Shown one piece after another: positions 47,638 to 59,300 of a stretch of DNA of 64,000 nucleotides. The notes under the pieces are model-generated. The model saw only the letters and a program-made list of their open reading frames with translations, did not search any database and was not told the DNA's origin. Every line of letters starts with the position of its first letter. The first letter of the stretch is position 1. This DNA comes from Heterotrichella gracilis. Taxonomy: Eukaryota; Sar; Xanthophyceae; Tribonematales; Xanthonemataceae. The stretch is from contig JAULBX010003777.1 in NCBI GenBank assembly GCA_032358255.1, positions 62,001-126,000 on the forward strand, written 5' to 3'. Made by a program: the position numbers and the translations under genes.

Positions 47638-50589
47638 ATGGCGCAGCGAGAAAACGTGGTCTTCAAGGTCCGGCCAGCTTCCACACCCTAACAAACCCTT
47701 GCAAACACCTCGCGATGCGGCAGAGTGTGGTAGCGTCCACGCAAGTAGACGTGGTGGGCTATCAACAGGTTGGGGTAGCCCTCTCACACAGTGCCAGTGG
47801 GTACACCAAACGTGCCAACCCCCTTGGTGGGCCTGCGCAACGTGCTTAGGGTTTAGGGTTTTAGGGTTTAGGCACCTGCAAACGGTCAACGTCATGATTC
47901 CACCAGCACACTGCATTCACTGCAGGCGCACAGTCTGCTGTGTTGCACAGGGGGGTGGTGCCTAAACCCTAAACCCTAAACCCCAAATCGGTCAGCTGCA
48001 CACTTGCTCCTGTGCAGCTTCGCAGCAGTATGGTGTGTTCCATCAGGTGTGTCCTCGTAGACAACTTGCCTGGAAGACCGACTGTGTTGTTGCTATCCCG
48101 CAGGACCTCACCGCAGGCACCTTTGCCGGCACTGCACAGCTCATCGTGGGGCACCCCTTTGACACTGTCAAGGTGAGCAAGCCACCGGCATTACCCTAAT
48201 TGCAAACCCTAAGGTACAAGTCTCGGGGGCAGCACGGTGCGTGCAAGGAACGCGTCTGGGCTTGCCCTCATGGCACTGCAAGATTATAATACAACACAAT
48301 GAGCAGAAGGGTGAGGTTAGTGGTCCAGGCTGCACCTCATGGCCATTGATTCTGATGGGGAGCGTATGGCTGGGTGGGCGTGGAGCTCTGGTCCTGATGT
48401 GTGACCCTGGGCCCATGGGTTGCCGCTGACACACTGCCATGGCCACAGGTCAAGCTTCAGACGCAGCCTGGCAAGTACACAGGCGCGGTGGACTGCACAA
48501 AAAAGGTGCGCACATGCACATGCGTGCACCTTCCCCACCTACCATTGCTGATTGGAACCCGGGTTTGTAGTATCATTGCCTCTCAAATCCCCTATTAGGG
48601 TGTGACTATCGGCACGAATGTTGGGGTTGCCATCTGCTACATTTGGAATTAGGGGTTTCACCAACCAGGCTATAATTCTTGGGGAAATTGAGTACTCACA
48701 TACATTCCCATTCCATACCTACCGCTACAGCACAACAGCTCAAATTACATCTGACACATCAGGGTCCACGTGGTCACCCTACCACATCGCCCATACATAC
48801 TGCCACCATTGATGCCATAACCTCCCACCGACCACCACTCCCCCACCACAGATCCTGGCCACCCATGGCCCCAGGGGCCTCTTTAAAGGCATGGGTACCC
48901 CGCTATCCACCGTCGCAGTCTTCAACGCAGTCCTGTTCTCATCCCGGGGACAAATGGAGCGCCTGCTGCACCACCCCGACGGATCCCCACTCACCGCTGG
49001 GGACCAAGCCGTGGCGGGGATGGGGGCGGGGGTGGCGGCGACGCTGGTGGCCACCCCCACCGAGCTCATCAAATGCAGGCTGCAGTCACAGCCCGGCAGG
49101 CGGCCGGCAGCTACCCTGGTGGCGCAGGGGCTGAGCCTGAGCAGTGCCTCGGCAGCCGCAGCGGGGGTGGCGGTGAGTGCATAATTAATGTAGTTACAAT
49201 GCTATTCTCTTCTCTTCTAAGAAAAGCAAAAGTACTTTCGTAGAAGTCCTTCAGTTCAAAAATTGAATAGGTGTGAATTCCGTTTCGATTCCCATCCGGG
49301 TGGGATCCCCGCGTGGTGCCACAAGGGGGGCGTGCTGGGTGGTGGCGCATGTGCAAGGGTGATGCAATGATCTGTCTGCATTACTGAAACGCATGCAACC
49401 AAGTATCAGGATAAAATGTAAAACAGTGGCAATCCGATCATCGGGCTTGCTGGTGCACAGGCAGGGGAGGTGCGCTACAGCGGCCCCATCAGCGTTGCCC
49501 GGCACGTGTTTGCGCACGAGGGGGGCGCACTGGGCCTGTTCAAGGGCTTTGTACCCACGCTGCTGAGGGAGGTCCCTGGCAATGCAGCCATGTTTGCAAC
49601 ATACGAGCTCCTCAAGATACAACTAGCCAAGGCGCAGGTGGGTGCTTGGTCATGCTGCGAGTTGTGCTGCGCCTAGGTCAATGCGGATGGCATTCATGGC
49701 ATGTAAGTTTTTGAAGGCGCAGGTCTGTGCTCGCTCGAGAGTGTGAGCAGTGTTCCTCCCTGGCTGTAGCAGCCATTTGAAACTGAGCATCCATTTTCCC
49801 AGGGATCATTCACTTTTCTGCGGAGCATTCATTGCGCAACTCGCCCCCCAGCCCGCATCGAATTGTCCACTCGCCCCCTTGCGGGAACCCACCCATGTCG
49901 CATACTTCACCCTGCGATATCCGCAGAAACGCCTGATGTATCTCCCCTGCCCTAGCATTTCTTACACGCTTACCCTTGCCCAGGGCTCCCCACACTGGTA
50001 TTCTTCCTCAGAGTTTCTCACGCTCATACCCTTGCCCAGGGTTTCTCACATTCATACCCTTACCCAGGGTTTCTCTAGCACCAGTGAGCTCGGCCACCCC
50101 TCCCTCTTGACAGCTGGCGGCCTGGCGGGTGCGTCCTATTGGCTGGCTACCTACCCCATGGATGTGGTCAAGAGCAATATACAGATTGACAGCTATTCGT
50201 CGCCGCGCTACCGAGGCACACGGGACTGTTTTCAAAAGGTAAACCCCTGCCAAAACCCTACACTCACACCCATCAGAATGGTGTGGACGGCAGTGCACTG
50301 GGCACCAGTGTTGTCAACTTGGCCCCAAACCTACCTACAAACCTGTAAGGGTGGTGGCACATAGACATGCAATACCAGAAATGCATTTGTTTTTTGCAAA
50401 GTGAAAGTCACTTACTGTTGAGGTGCGCATTCTTGTAAATTCACCTCCATTTGATTACCCATGCAGCTGTACGCCGCTGAGGGTCTCCCAGGCTTCTTCC
50501 GAGGGTTTACCCCCGCCATGGTGCGCAGCGTGCCCGCCAACGCAGCCGCGTTCACAGTCTACGAGATGGTGCGCGCCCACCTAGGATGA
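47638..50589 (+). CDS. Mitochondrial carrier, BOU / carnitine-acylcarnitine-like subfamily
   Basis: Seven exons: 47638-47667, 48104-48172, 48449-48505, 48852-49172, 49461-49637, 50068-50238 and 50467-50589 (TGA); 315 residues, the usual carrier size. The first exon (MAQRENVVFK, Kozak-like CCATGG) is short but in phase. The three carrier repeats carry PFDTVK, PTELIK and PMDVVK signature motifs. KVKLQTQPGKYTGA, GLFKGMGTPL, FNAVLFSSRGQME, LKGFVPTLLREVPGN-type and SVPANAAAFTVYEM stretches follow plant BOU (A BOUT DE SOUFFLE) closely. BOU works in the inner mitochondrial membrane and is linked to photorespiration; substrates proposed for relatives are carnitines or basic amino acids. Substrate here is unproven. 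Confidence 0.93.
47845..47987. repeat. Segment capped by inverted telomere-like repeats
   Basis: TTAGGGTTTAGGGTTTTAGG, then GTTTAGGCACC, begins the segment. GGTGCCTAAACCCTAAACCC, then TAAACCCC, ends it. The arms are inverted repeats of about 26 bp with one indel, enclosing about 80 bp. It lies in the first intron of the carrier gene. Confidence 0.85.
49195..49345 (+). mobile_element. Possible tRNA-derived SINE fragment
   Basis: GTTTCGATTCCC (about 49281-49292) resembles a Pol III B box and is followed by CATCCGGGTGGGATCCCC. It is in the carrier intron 49173-49460. Resemblance to the B-box region near 33912 is limited to about 15 bases. Confidence 0.3.
49968..50067. repeat. Echoes of carrier exon 50068-50238 (acceptor edge)
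   Basis: The acceptor plus exon start (CCCTTACCCAG/GGTTTCTC) recurs as CCCTTGCCCAGGGCTCCC, CAGAGTTTCTCACGCTCATA and CCCTTGCCCAGGGTTTCTCA, with period about 30-35 bp. At least two copies keep a usable AG in the same context. Confidence 0.85.
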
Positions 50590-51712
50590 ATGGGGGACCC
50601 CCACACCCTCGTGATGCTACCTCCACAGCTCCACATGGCGGCACCGCGGCACCCACTCAGTGGCAGTCCTGACATGGCGGCATGCTTAGGGTTTAGGGTT
50701 TAGGTTTTAGTCAGCACCTGGCGGTACTCCTCTCCATCATGGCAGCCCAAGAAGCCGGTGTGCACACCACTGGGATGAGGAAAGGGGCCAGCCACCCGTG
50801 TACCTACAGGTGCTATGCCCTTGTTACCCACGCCATGTTCCACTGGTTGCTGCCCGGCCTGTCTGTGTTCTTCAACATTGCTGGTTGTGGTGTGCCACCG
50901 TGTGTGGGGGCGTTTTGTTTGTTTGTTTCTTCTTCCTTTCAGGATGCGCCACACCAGCAACACGAGAGCGGCTAGTGGCGCTACACATGGCTGCGGCCCC
51001 ACACCCCACGTGGGAGCGCCATGGGGTAGTGCCACTCATTAGTCATCCCTTAGTATCTGCTGAGGCTCAGCTGCTGATGGTGGTGCCAAGCTCGCAAGGT
51101 TGTGCGCAGCGCTGCAGAGCCCTTGGTGCATGATATGGGCCTGGCCATGGTAGGGTGAGATTGGAGTGGAGGAATGGTGTGGTGCTGGGTGTTGCGGGTC
51201 ACCGAAAACCCTATGTTCCATGAGCAGCTGGGTATGGATTATACCCTTACGGTGTTTTCTACTGCCTGCCAGATGTTAAAAATGCCTCATGTCATATGAC
51301 AAAAGCACCATACAACATTCTTTCCAATTTTGGCTTACAAATGGTAGGTTTTAGGGGTAGGTTGTTAAACGCTATAGGCACGCTTCAGGCAAAGACTGTT
51401 CAATGCTATGTATGGCCATCCATTTTTGTTGCATAGAATTTTGTGCAGTCTCAGACCAAGATTGCAATCTCAATAATACGCGACTGCAATGCGCTGGAAT
51501 TGGGACAACGTCCCAGGCTGAAACTTTCAGTGAAAGCCTTTCAAACGGTTGGGAACCATAGTATTACTCGATGTAAGACAGAGCGTTCCTAAGAGCACAG
51601 AGCAATACTTCTGGGTTTTGACATTCAAGTTGTCAATGAACCCGGTTTCATATATTCCATGGCATGGTCACGCAACCAAACCCTCAGAGTATCACCCTGC
51701 GCCCCCCTTCCG
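50590..51712. other. Spacer between carrier and PME-1
   Basis: No gene recognised. A TTTAGGGTTTAGG string at 50687-50708 lies about 100 bp after the carrier stop. The two flanking genes converge here. Confidence 0.5.
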
Positions 51713-54700
51713 TCACCGCCCCTCCTCCCCACCCCCAGCACCCACCAACGGCCCGGCCACCACCGGCAGCACACGCGGAGCCCCACCGGGCTTTGGGATG
51801 GCGCCAGGTGGCAGCACCTCGCCCACCCTGAACCTCTTCAGAAAACCCCTGATGGCGTCTGAGGTGGCGTCCGGCTCGTCCTCGTGCACTGCGTGCCCCG
51901 CCTGCAAAAAAGGAGTGTGGGTAAGGGGGTGAATGGTACAACATCCAAAAACGTGTCTTCAACAATTCAATTTTTTCTACAAGTTGGATTTTAATTTAAA
52001 GATTTTCTTTCAAAGAAATTTCTTTCAAAATTTTTTGTTTCTTGTTCACACTAGTGAACTGACCTAGGACTGGTACGCGAGTATAACCCTCCCTCGTCCA
52101 CTTCCAGCCCTCCCACTGTTCTCAAACTCTAGCAGTTCAAAACCCCTGCACCTGTGGCAGCAGCCCTAGCAACCTGCTACCTGCCCCGCATGCACCCAAA
52201 ACCCTATCCAGCGAACCAAAAATCCTAGCCACGGCGGCCCGGAACCCTAGTTGCGCACCTGCAGCAGCAGCACCAGCTGGAACTTGCCCTACATCTGCCT
52301 AAATCAATAACAGCGACCCAAAACTCAGAACCCTAACGGTGCAGCGCAAAACCCTGGCCACTGCAGCCAAACCCTAGTGGCGCACCTGTGGAACCAGCTG
52401 GACCTTGCCATGTATCTGCCCAAAATCCTACCCAGCAACCGATTACCCTAATGGTGCAAACCAAAACCCTGCGCACCTGTGGCAGCAGCACCAGTTGGAA
52501 CTTGCCCTGCATTTGGCCAATGGTGAGTGATCGGTCCAGGCGATCAGTGCCTGCTAGGATCAGCACCTTGGGGATCCCCAGGGACAGGAGCTTGTCTGAT
52601 AAACCCCTGCAGTGGTGGTGGGGTTTAGAGTTTGAATGGGTAGGGTTTAGGATTTCTGTTTTGATGTTGCAGGCATTAGGAGGAGAAGCGTGTCTGACAG
52701 GCCCCCTGTGCAGGGGGAGTGACTGGTGGTGGGATGCGGGAGGGGCTTTGGGGAGGGTGTTGTGCATGCAAAGGGATGGGGATTGCACCGCAGGCCGGCA
52801 TGCAAAATCTTGCGCCAAGATGTTGGCTTGAAACATTTACCTCTGCACCAGCCACCCTTACCTGTACCACCCATCCCAGTAGGGTTCACTATCCAGCAGG
52901 GGTGTGCGCCATCCCCACGGACGAATCTCGCATTCCTCCCCTTGCGTGCCACGCCCTGGGGCACTATCCTGCCTTTCCTCCCCTGGGGCACTAGTTCCTT
53001 CCTCCCCTGATTTCTCTTCCTCCCCTTCCTCCCCTTCCTCAGTGATGTCATCCAACAACCCCCTTGAGCTGAGCGCACCCGAGATGGCACTGGGTGGGGA
53101 TTGGGTGAGCATTGCGGGGATGGACACGCGCGCCGCCTCCAAGTTTTTTGACATGCCTGCACTTATGTGCACCACATGAATTTGTCAAAATGCAAGCAAA
53201 AACGATGAGGGCACAGATTCCGTTTGCAAGTACTCTTGCCTGTGGACGGGGCTATAGCAAAACCGCAGCGAGCGCTTGGCAAAACCCTAGCTAGTGCCCC
53301 TATATAACCCTTGCATGAGGGCGCCAATGTGCCGCAGGGTGGCCATGGCCTAAACCACCACCACATGTTACCATTTTTTAATCGCCAACGCCTTGGCATA
53401 ACCCACGCTAGTGTCCCAATCAAACACTTGCCTGTTGACCAGCGTCTAGTGCACCGCTGCTCCAGGTGTTTGTGTTTAGGGTTTTGTGTTTAGGGTTTAA
53501 ACGATGCATTGGACCATGGCCTGGCCTAGGCGAGGGCGCTCATGTGTGGCAGGGCAGCCATGTGATCACACATGCCCTACCCCCTCGCCACCCGTCACAG
53601 CAAAACCCTAGCAAGCGCCCCGACAAAACCCTAGCCAGCGCCCCAGTCAACCCTTGCCTGTGGAGAGCGCCCAATGCACCGCCGCTTCAGGCGAGGCGAA
53701 GGATGAGGGCCTGGCCTGAATGAGGGCGCCCATGTGGGGGAGGGCGGCCATGGCAGTCCCCTCCACCACATCTATAACAACCACCCCTGCCAGGCTGGGG
53801 ATGCCTGCACGCACATGGGGATGAAGGGTCAGGGGTATAAAAAGTGAGGATTTAGACTGGTGTCTTTCTGGGCCTTTTTGGGTGTATATGCACAGCCTTT
53901 TTGGAAGGTCTGCGTGTGGTGCGAACAGATTGATACACTTTATATGCACAGCAAGAGAATGCAACACAGGCTAAAAATGCACATGCCATACACGTCTGAT
54001 GTTGCCTCCACACCGCATAAGCTGGGGTTGTGCTTGGATGGATGCACCCCAGGCTGAGCGTTCTCATGACCACCTGGCACACCCACCCCACCCCACCACC
54101 CACCCTTGAGCGCAGCCGCGTGCACCGCGACCGCCCCCCCCATGCTGTGGCCCACAAGCACGGTGGCTGGCGCCTCCTCCCCGTACATCTTCTTCCATAT
54201 ATCCACCACGTCATGGGCCAGGGTGTCAGCCGCCAGGTCAGCATCGGCGGGTGTGGCGCTGCCCCCGTGGCCCCGCAGGTCGGGGGCACAAACTCGGTAC
54301 CTGGAATGAGAGATGATAAATGACCTAAATAAGCGTAATTACTGCGGTAAATTGCTTTTCTTGTTGCATGGTGCCTTAGCACAGATCCGGGTCTGGCGGT
54401 TCAATGGGCTTAACGGGGGTAGTGAACCGCTGAGGAACACATACTACCACTGCAATGCACGACGCAACATACCATGAGTGGGCCGATGCAGGCAAGCATG
54501 GGTATATTGTTATTCTAGGGTTTATTAAGGGTCTTTGGGTTCCCCGCACTTGTCCTTTAGCCGCTGCGCCAGCAGCGCCCAGGTCAGTCCAGAGTACCCC
54601 CCTCCATGCAGGCACAGCACCACCGGCCCCGCACCCCCCGCCTCATACACAGTAAACTCCCCGCCCCGCGCCGCGCCCCCCGCGCCATCCCCGGGTTCCC

Positions 54701-55527
54701 GGTCGCTGCCGGGGTCTATGCACACTGTCTGCTTGCTGTCGAAGAATTGGTCCCAGGGGAGGGGTGCAAGCGCCTCCGGGTGGTGCTCCAGGTCGGTGTG
54801 GTGGGGGGTGGCGTTGCCGTGCGCTGGAAGGGTGGGGGGTGGGGGGGGGCGCATATCAGGAAAGAGGATTCTCACAAAGCAACGTGTATAACTCTTTATT
54901 GGTATGGATTGGTTTGGCGACTGAGGCGAGTTTCCAAGTTGCAGCGAACAACCAAACACCCCTGCAGGCCTCTCCCACCTGGCGTGGTGCATGCACGTAT
55001 GCATCCCAATGGTGGGTAAGCGGCACTGGTGGGTGATCACTGATGGTTCAACACCAATATTATGGTGCCTGCACCAGCGATGGTGCTGCCAGGGGAGGCA
55101 GGAGCCTGCAAGCTGCTGCACAACGGTGGTGCCTGCTAATGCATGCATATACACAAGACACCCGCTGCGCGAGTCCGGGCAGAAACTGGTGGGAAAGCAG
55201 CATATAACTGGGCCTGTAAAGTTTTGCAGGCGTTGGCACTGCTTAGGGTTTAGGGTAGTGTAACGTGCACAGTCGTTCGCTACCACACCTCATGACTAGT
55301 GAAACAAGATGGTCCGGATGCACCCAAGAGTCTGCATGCAGTGCTGGCACCCACTGCAGTGCACCCAACTTTTACCATTCCACTGCAGCCCCAGCCTCGA
55401 CTGCACCCATACCTGCGGCGTGCTCCACGGCCTGTCGCAATAGCGGCGATGGGTTCGACCCAGGCTTGCCCTTGGGGGGCAGGCCCCCTCCCACACGCGG
55501 GGCTGGGGGCGGCATCGAGTCAGCCAT
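51713..55527 (-). CDS. PME1: Protein phosphatase methylesterase 1 (PME-1)
   Basis: Seven minus-strand exons: 55413-55527, 54550-54823, 54104-54300, 53658-53804, 52862-53156, 52477-52606 and 51713-51901 (TGA); 448 residues. The alpha/beta-hydrolase order is complete: LCLHGGGYSGLTWALLAQRL; APDLRGHGGS; catalytic serine in GHSMGGA; VIDVVEGTAMAALPHM with the likely catalytic Asp; EAARVSIPAML; YWDGWYRGLS; LAGTDRLDRSLTIGQMQGKF; and the catalytic His in AGHAVHEDEPD. PME-1 removes the carboxyl-methyl group from the C-terminal Leu of PP2A catalytic subunits. The 53658 exon ends in a GC donor (GCAAGG). An acidic insert of about 40 residues (EEGEEGEEEKSGEEG) interrupts the 52862-53156 exon, at a place where animal PME-1 also has an insert. 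Confidence 0.94.
52130..52430. repeat. Echo ladder of PME-1 exon 52477-52606 (donor edge)
   Basis: Read on the plus strand, GCGCACCTGTGGCAGCAGCA with CCAGTTGGAACTTGCCCTGC at the real exon recurs near 52252 and 52382 (CCAGCTGGAACTTGCCCTAC, CCAGCTGGACCTTGCCATGT). A shorter copy is near 52145. Spacers are AACCCTAG/AAAACCCTA-rich. Confidence 0.9.
53225..53570. repeat. Two echoes of PME-1 exon 53658-53804 (donor half)
   Basis: The exon's 3' half plus its donor is repeated at about 53421-53570 and, more decayed, at 53228-53370. Conserved landmarks are CTTGCCTGTGGA, GTGCACCGC and GAGGGCGCCAATGTG. Unit length is about 190-200 bp, with CAAAACCCTAGC spacers. The unusual GC donor context (CTTGCCTGTGG on the plus strand) is retained in the copies. 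Confidence 0.85.
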
Positions 55528-56351
55528 GGACTGACGGCAGCAGGAGTTAACCGGTGAGTGGTGGTGCAGGTGCGAGGTACTGCAGTTAGCAGATATATAT
55601 CGATGTGACAGGCTGTTCTAATGGTTTCAAAAGACCGTCAAAAGGTTTCAAAAGAGCTGTTGCGCGGTGCCATATCGGCAGGATGTTTTGCACGACTTGC
55701 ATTGGTGTGTCCGTGTTCCAGCACTTGACCTAAATGTGATACTGTTTACTCGTATACCTCCTGGGCAAGAGGTGCAGAAGTGCACAAGCCCAGAGGGGGA
55801 TGCAATATGGATCCTCCCCGTCTGAGGCACCACCAGTGCCCAAAGGTTGACCCTGTGCATATGTAGCCACTGCACACGTTGGCATATAACGCACTGCGTT
55901 CATGTATGGCTAATGCACTGCGTGCTGTGAACCACAAGAACCTCAACATGGTCAGTAGTTCATCACAATTCGCCCGTTCCTTCATGTCCCTGTTCCTTCA
56001 TGTAGCACAGCATGGGAAGCCAGTATTGACGGTTAATAGAGCAACTCCACTCTTTGTGCTCGCTTAGAGTCTTACCGCTGGGGCCTATGGCTGGCTTTGA
56101 ACGCCTCGTCAAAAGGAGGTATGTATAAAAAACCGTACTGGCTCACACATCTTGTTTCATATATATTACGATTGGCTGGACCACAGCCCACTCCCAAAAT
56201 AAATCCCACCTTCATACCACAGGACGTTGCCCCTATTTGCGCAACATACCACCGCCACAAAACTTTGGCTAAAAGCCCTTGAAACAAAACTGCCACTCGA
56301 CCGCAACTATGTGCCGCCAGTTACCCCCACCCCTGCCATTGCGCCCTTCAG
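55528..56351. other. Spacer, nothing recognised
   Basis: Separates the PME-1 start from the TMEM192-like gene's stop, both on the minus strand. It should contain the PME-1 promoter. No recognised motif. Confidence 0.5.
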
Positions 56352-59300
56352 CTATGTGGTGCCGTTGGCCCCCGCCCCTGCCCCTGCCCCTGCCCCTGCC
56401 CCCGCCCCTGCCCCCGCCGCCCCTGTGCCCCTCCTGAGCTCCATGAGCGCTGCCTCCAGCCACGCGTTCTGTGCCGACCACTCCTCTAAGGTGGCGCGCA
56501 GGCGGTGGTTCTCACGCAGGTGCTCCTCGCGCTCCTCCTACAAAGACATGCATAAACGTTAAGGGTCGTGAATGAAGCAGCGGAGTGCGTGGCTCTACCC
56601 TCCTACCTGCAACCCTACACCCCACAACCCTTACCCCCCACCCTCCCCACCTGCAGCAGCACCACCTCCACCTCCCTCTGCTCCCCCCAGCAAACACCAA
56701 AAACCATACGCCGGTGTGGTGGCGTATTCATCTGGTGTAATTGCCTCCCTCTGCTCCCCCCAGCATACCCCAAAACCCTAAAACCCCCCGCCCCCACCTG
56801 CAGCTGCGCCACCTCCGCCTCCCTCTGCTCCAGCCCCGCATAGCACCGCGCGCAGTCCCGCTGCAGCGCCCCCCGCTCCGCCGCCAGGGCCGCCACCTCA
56901 GCGCCGCGCGCCGCCAGCGCGGCCTCCAGGTCAGTCAGGTAGGCCGGCGTGGCGCCAGGTGGCGGCGCCAGGGCGCGCTGCAGCGCCGATTGCAGTCGCA
57001 GCACTGTGCGGCACAGGTGGTCGCAGTGTCGCTGCAGGTAGCGGAGGACCTCGCCCTGGGCCTCGACGACATCCCCGGGTTTCCTGCGGGGGGGTTGGGG
57101 ATTAGGGTTGGTGATCGCAATCCTGCGGGACGGCTGGGGATGTTATTTTTAGAGCTAGTGATCGCAGGGTTTGGGAACATTTGGGATTATGATTTTAGTT
57201 TTATGGGATCGCAGAATTTGGCACTGTACAAGTAGGCTGGCTTGGTGCCAGGTGCATCACATGCCCCATGCGTCTGTATCCTGCTGCTTGCTCAAGCGCT
57301 GCGACTGCAATCGGCGGTGCAAGGCTCGCTGTACCATCGATTGCAGTGGCAGAACATGAACAGGCAGCATGATACAGACGCATGTGACACAGGATGCAGG
57401 TCCAGGCGCAGCAGAACGCAGGCCCGGCAGCGATGCAAGCACACAGGACGCAATCCCCAAGCCTATGGGTTTGCCAGCGCCACCGCCCAGAGTCTACGGA
57501 ATTGGCACAAAGATTCCAACTCCAGAATCCCTGGATTTTCTGGACAGACGTGGAAATATTTTCGCATTTGCGCACCATGAGTCTGCTTCTGGCGGCATGT
57601 ATGTGGTTGATTGCAGGTGGAGAAGAGCATCGGGCAGCCTCTGCACCTTGGCCAGTTTGTGCACCTGCAGCGTGTTAATAAATAAATAAATAATTTATCA
57701 ACTACGCAGCCTGTCCCTGAGCAGGCACGTTGGCGAGGCAAGAGGCAAGAAGCAAAGAGAAGGCAGTCGCCTACTGCCCACTATTTCCCCTACCTGCAGC
57801 ATGTAAAATAGTAATAATAACAACAACAATAACAACAATAAATAACAAGATACCTGTAGCGTGTACAGCAGCGCAAATGCGCAGGCTCCCAGGGATTGGA
57901 AGCCGATGATCACAATCCCCGTCAGCAGCGGGGGCACCCCCGGGCCGTCGTGCCTGGCCCCGCCCCGCTGCCACAGCCACTGGCTGGCCAATAGGAGGGC
58001 GGCGCAGCCGATGGAGACAATGGTGGCGGGCACGCGCTGCAGGGCAGGAAAATTACAAAAATAAATTAAAAAATACAAAAAAGCGAATTATACAGCAAAT
58101 CATACAGCAAAAGATCGAAAAAAGCGAATCAGCTCTCAGCAAAAACACGTGTAATGAAATCAACAAACAAGTCTAATAAAAATAAAACTACGATTTTTTA
58201 AATAGAAATACAGGTAAATACAACTTTTTTACTACACAAATGATTCATCCATGCAGCCTGAACACAGAGTAAGACAGGCACCTTTCCCCCTGTCCACCAC
58301 CACCCCTACCTGCAGGGGCGCTGCTGCTCGGTACACCTGCAGGAAGCCAGCCCTGCGCTGCAGCCGGTGGCGGTGCACCAGCCAGGCCTGCAAGCCGTAG
58401 GCCAAAGCCAACAGGACCACCTCGCCGGTAGCCTGCAAGGGGGGGGGGGGAGGGGGCATTAAGACCAGGGGAGGTTGCTGGCCATGGGTGGGTGGGGGCA
58501 GGCTCCCGCGTGGCGTGTGGTGGTCTCATGAGGCACTGACTGATAAGACGTTGATGGCGGTGTGGTGCGGCGTGGGGTGGTGCGCTGCAGTGTGGTGTGC
58601 CCGACCTTTGTCGATTTGAAGCATGCCGTGTACAATGGAACATGTACAGCCCAGTGCAGGGAGCCGCCCTGGCGAACAACAAAATAATATAATATATAAA
58701 AGCCAGGGCATGGATCGCCAACACGAAGGATGTTGGAGTTTTCTCCCCTTGGCTTTGAAGGGTTTGGGGCTTAGGGTTCTCTTACCTTGGTTTTGAAGCA
58801 GCACAGCGCCTGCCCATCCGGGAAGCACAGTGCGTCCGACACCAGCAGCAGCAGCGGCAGGTGCAGGCCAGCAAACAGCCACACCACCCACAGGGTGTGC
58901 AGCGGGGTGGCGCGGGTCTGGCCGGGCTTGGGCAGCAGCGGCTCCGCAAACCTGCGGTGCACCGCGGCATGGAGGTGTGGCAGGTAGGTGTGGGTATTGC
59001 GCGTTTGTATAGGAGGGCTCGAATGTATCAAACAATTATACATCATGATACAGTTAAGTCCTCCTGCCTGTAAATTTGGAGGTTGGCTGGAATGCTACAT
59101 ACATATGGAGTGGCATAAATGGCCCTCCTGGGACCCCCCGGGCAAAGGCATGTATGGGGCTGGCAGCCTTGCAGCGCCTTTATGATGGGCAGGACTGCAC
59201 GGCGCCAATAGTGGTGGTTGCATCCCACATGGGCGGTGCGAATGACTCCAAGGTGGTGTGGGTGGTGGTGTGGTTAGTGGAGGGGGGTGAAGGGGGTGGT

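Noticed and set aside
36766-48000. Proximity to a chromosome end, from the many TTTAGGG strings
   Set aside because: The strings are one to four units long, point both ways and lie inside introns of ordinary genes; a telomere would be a long array in one orientation.
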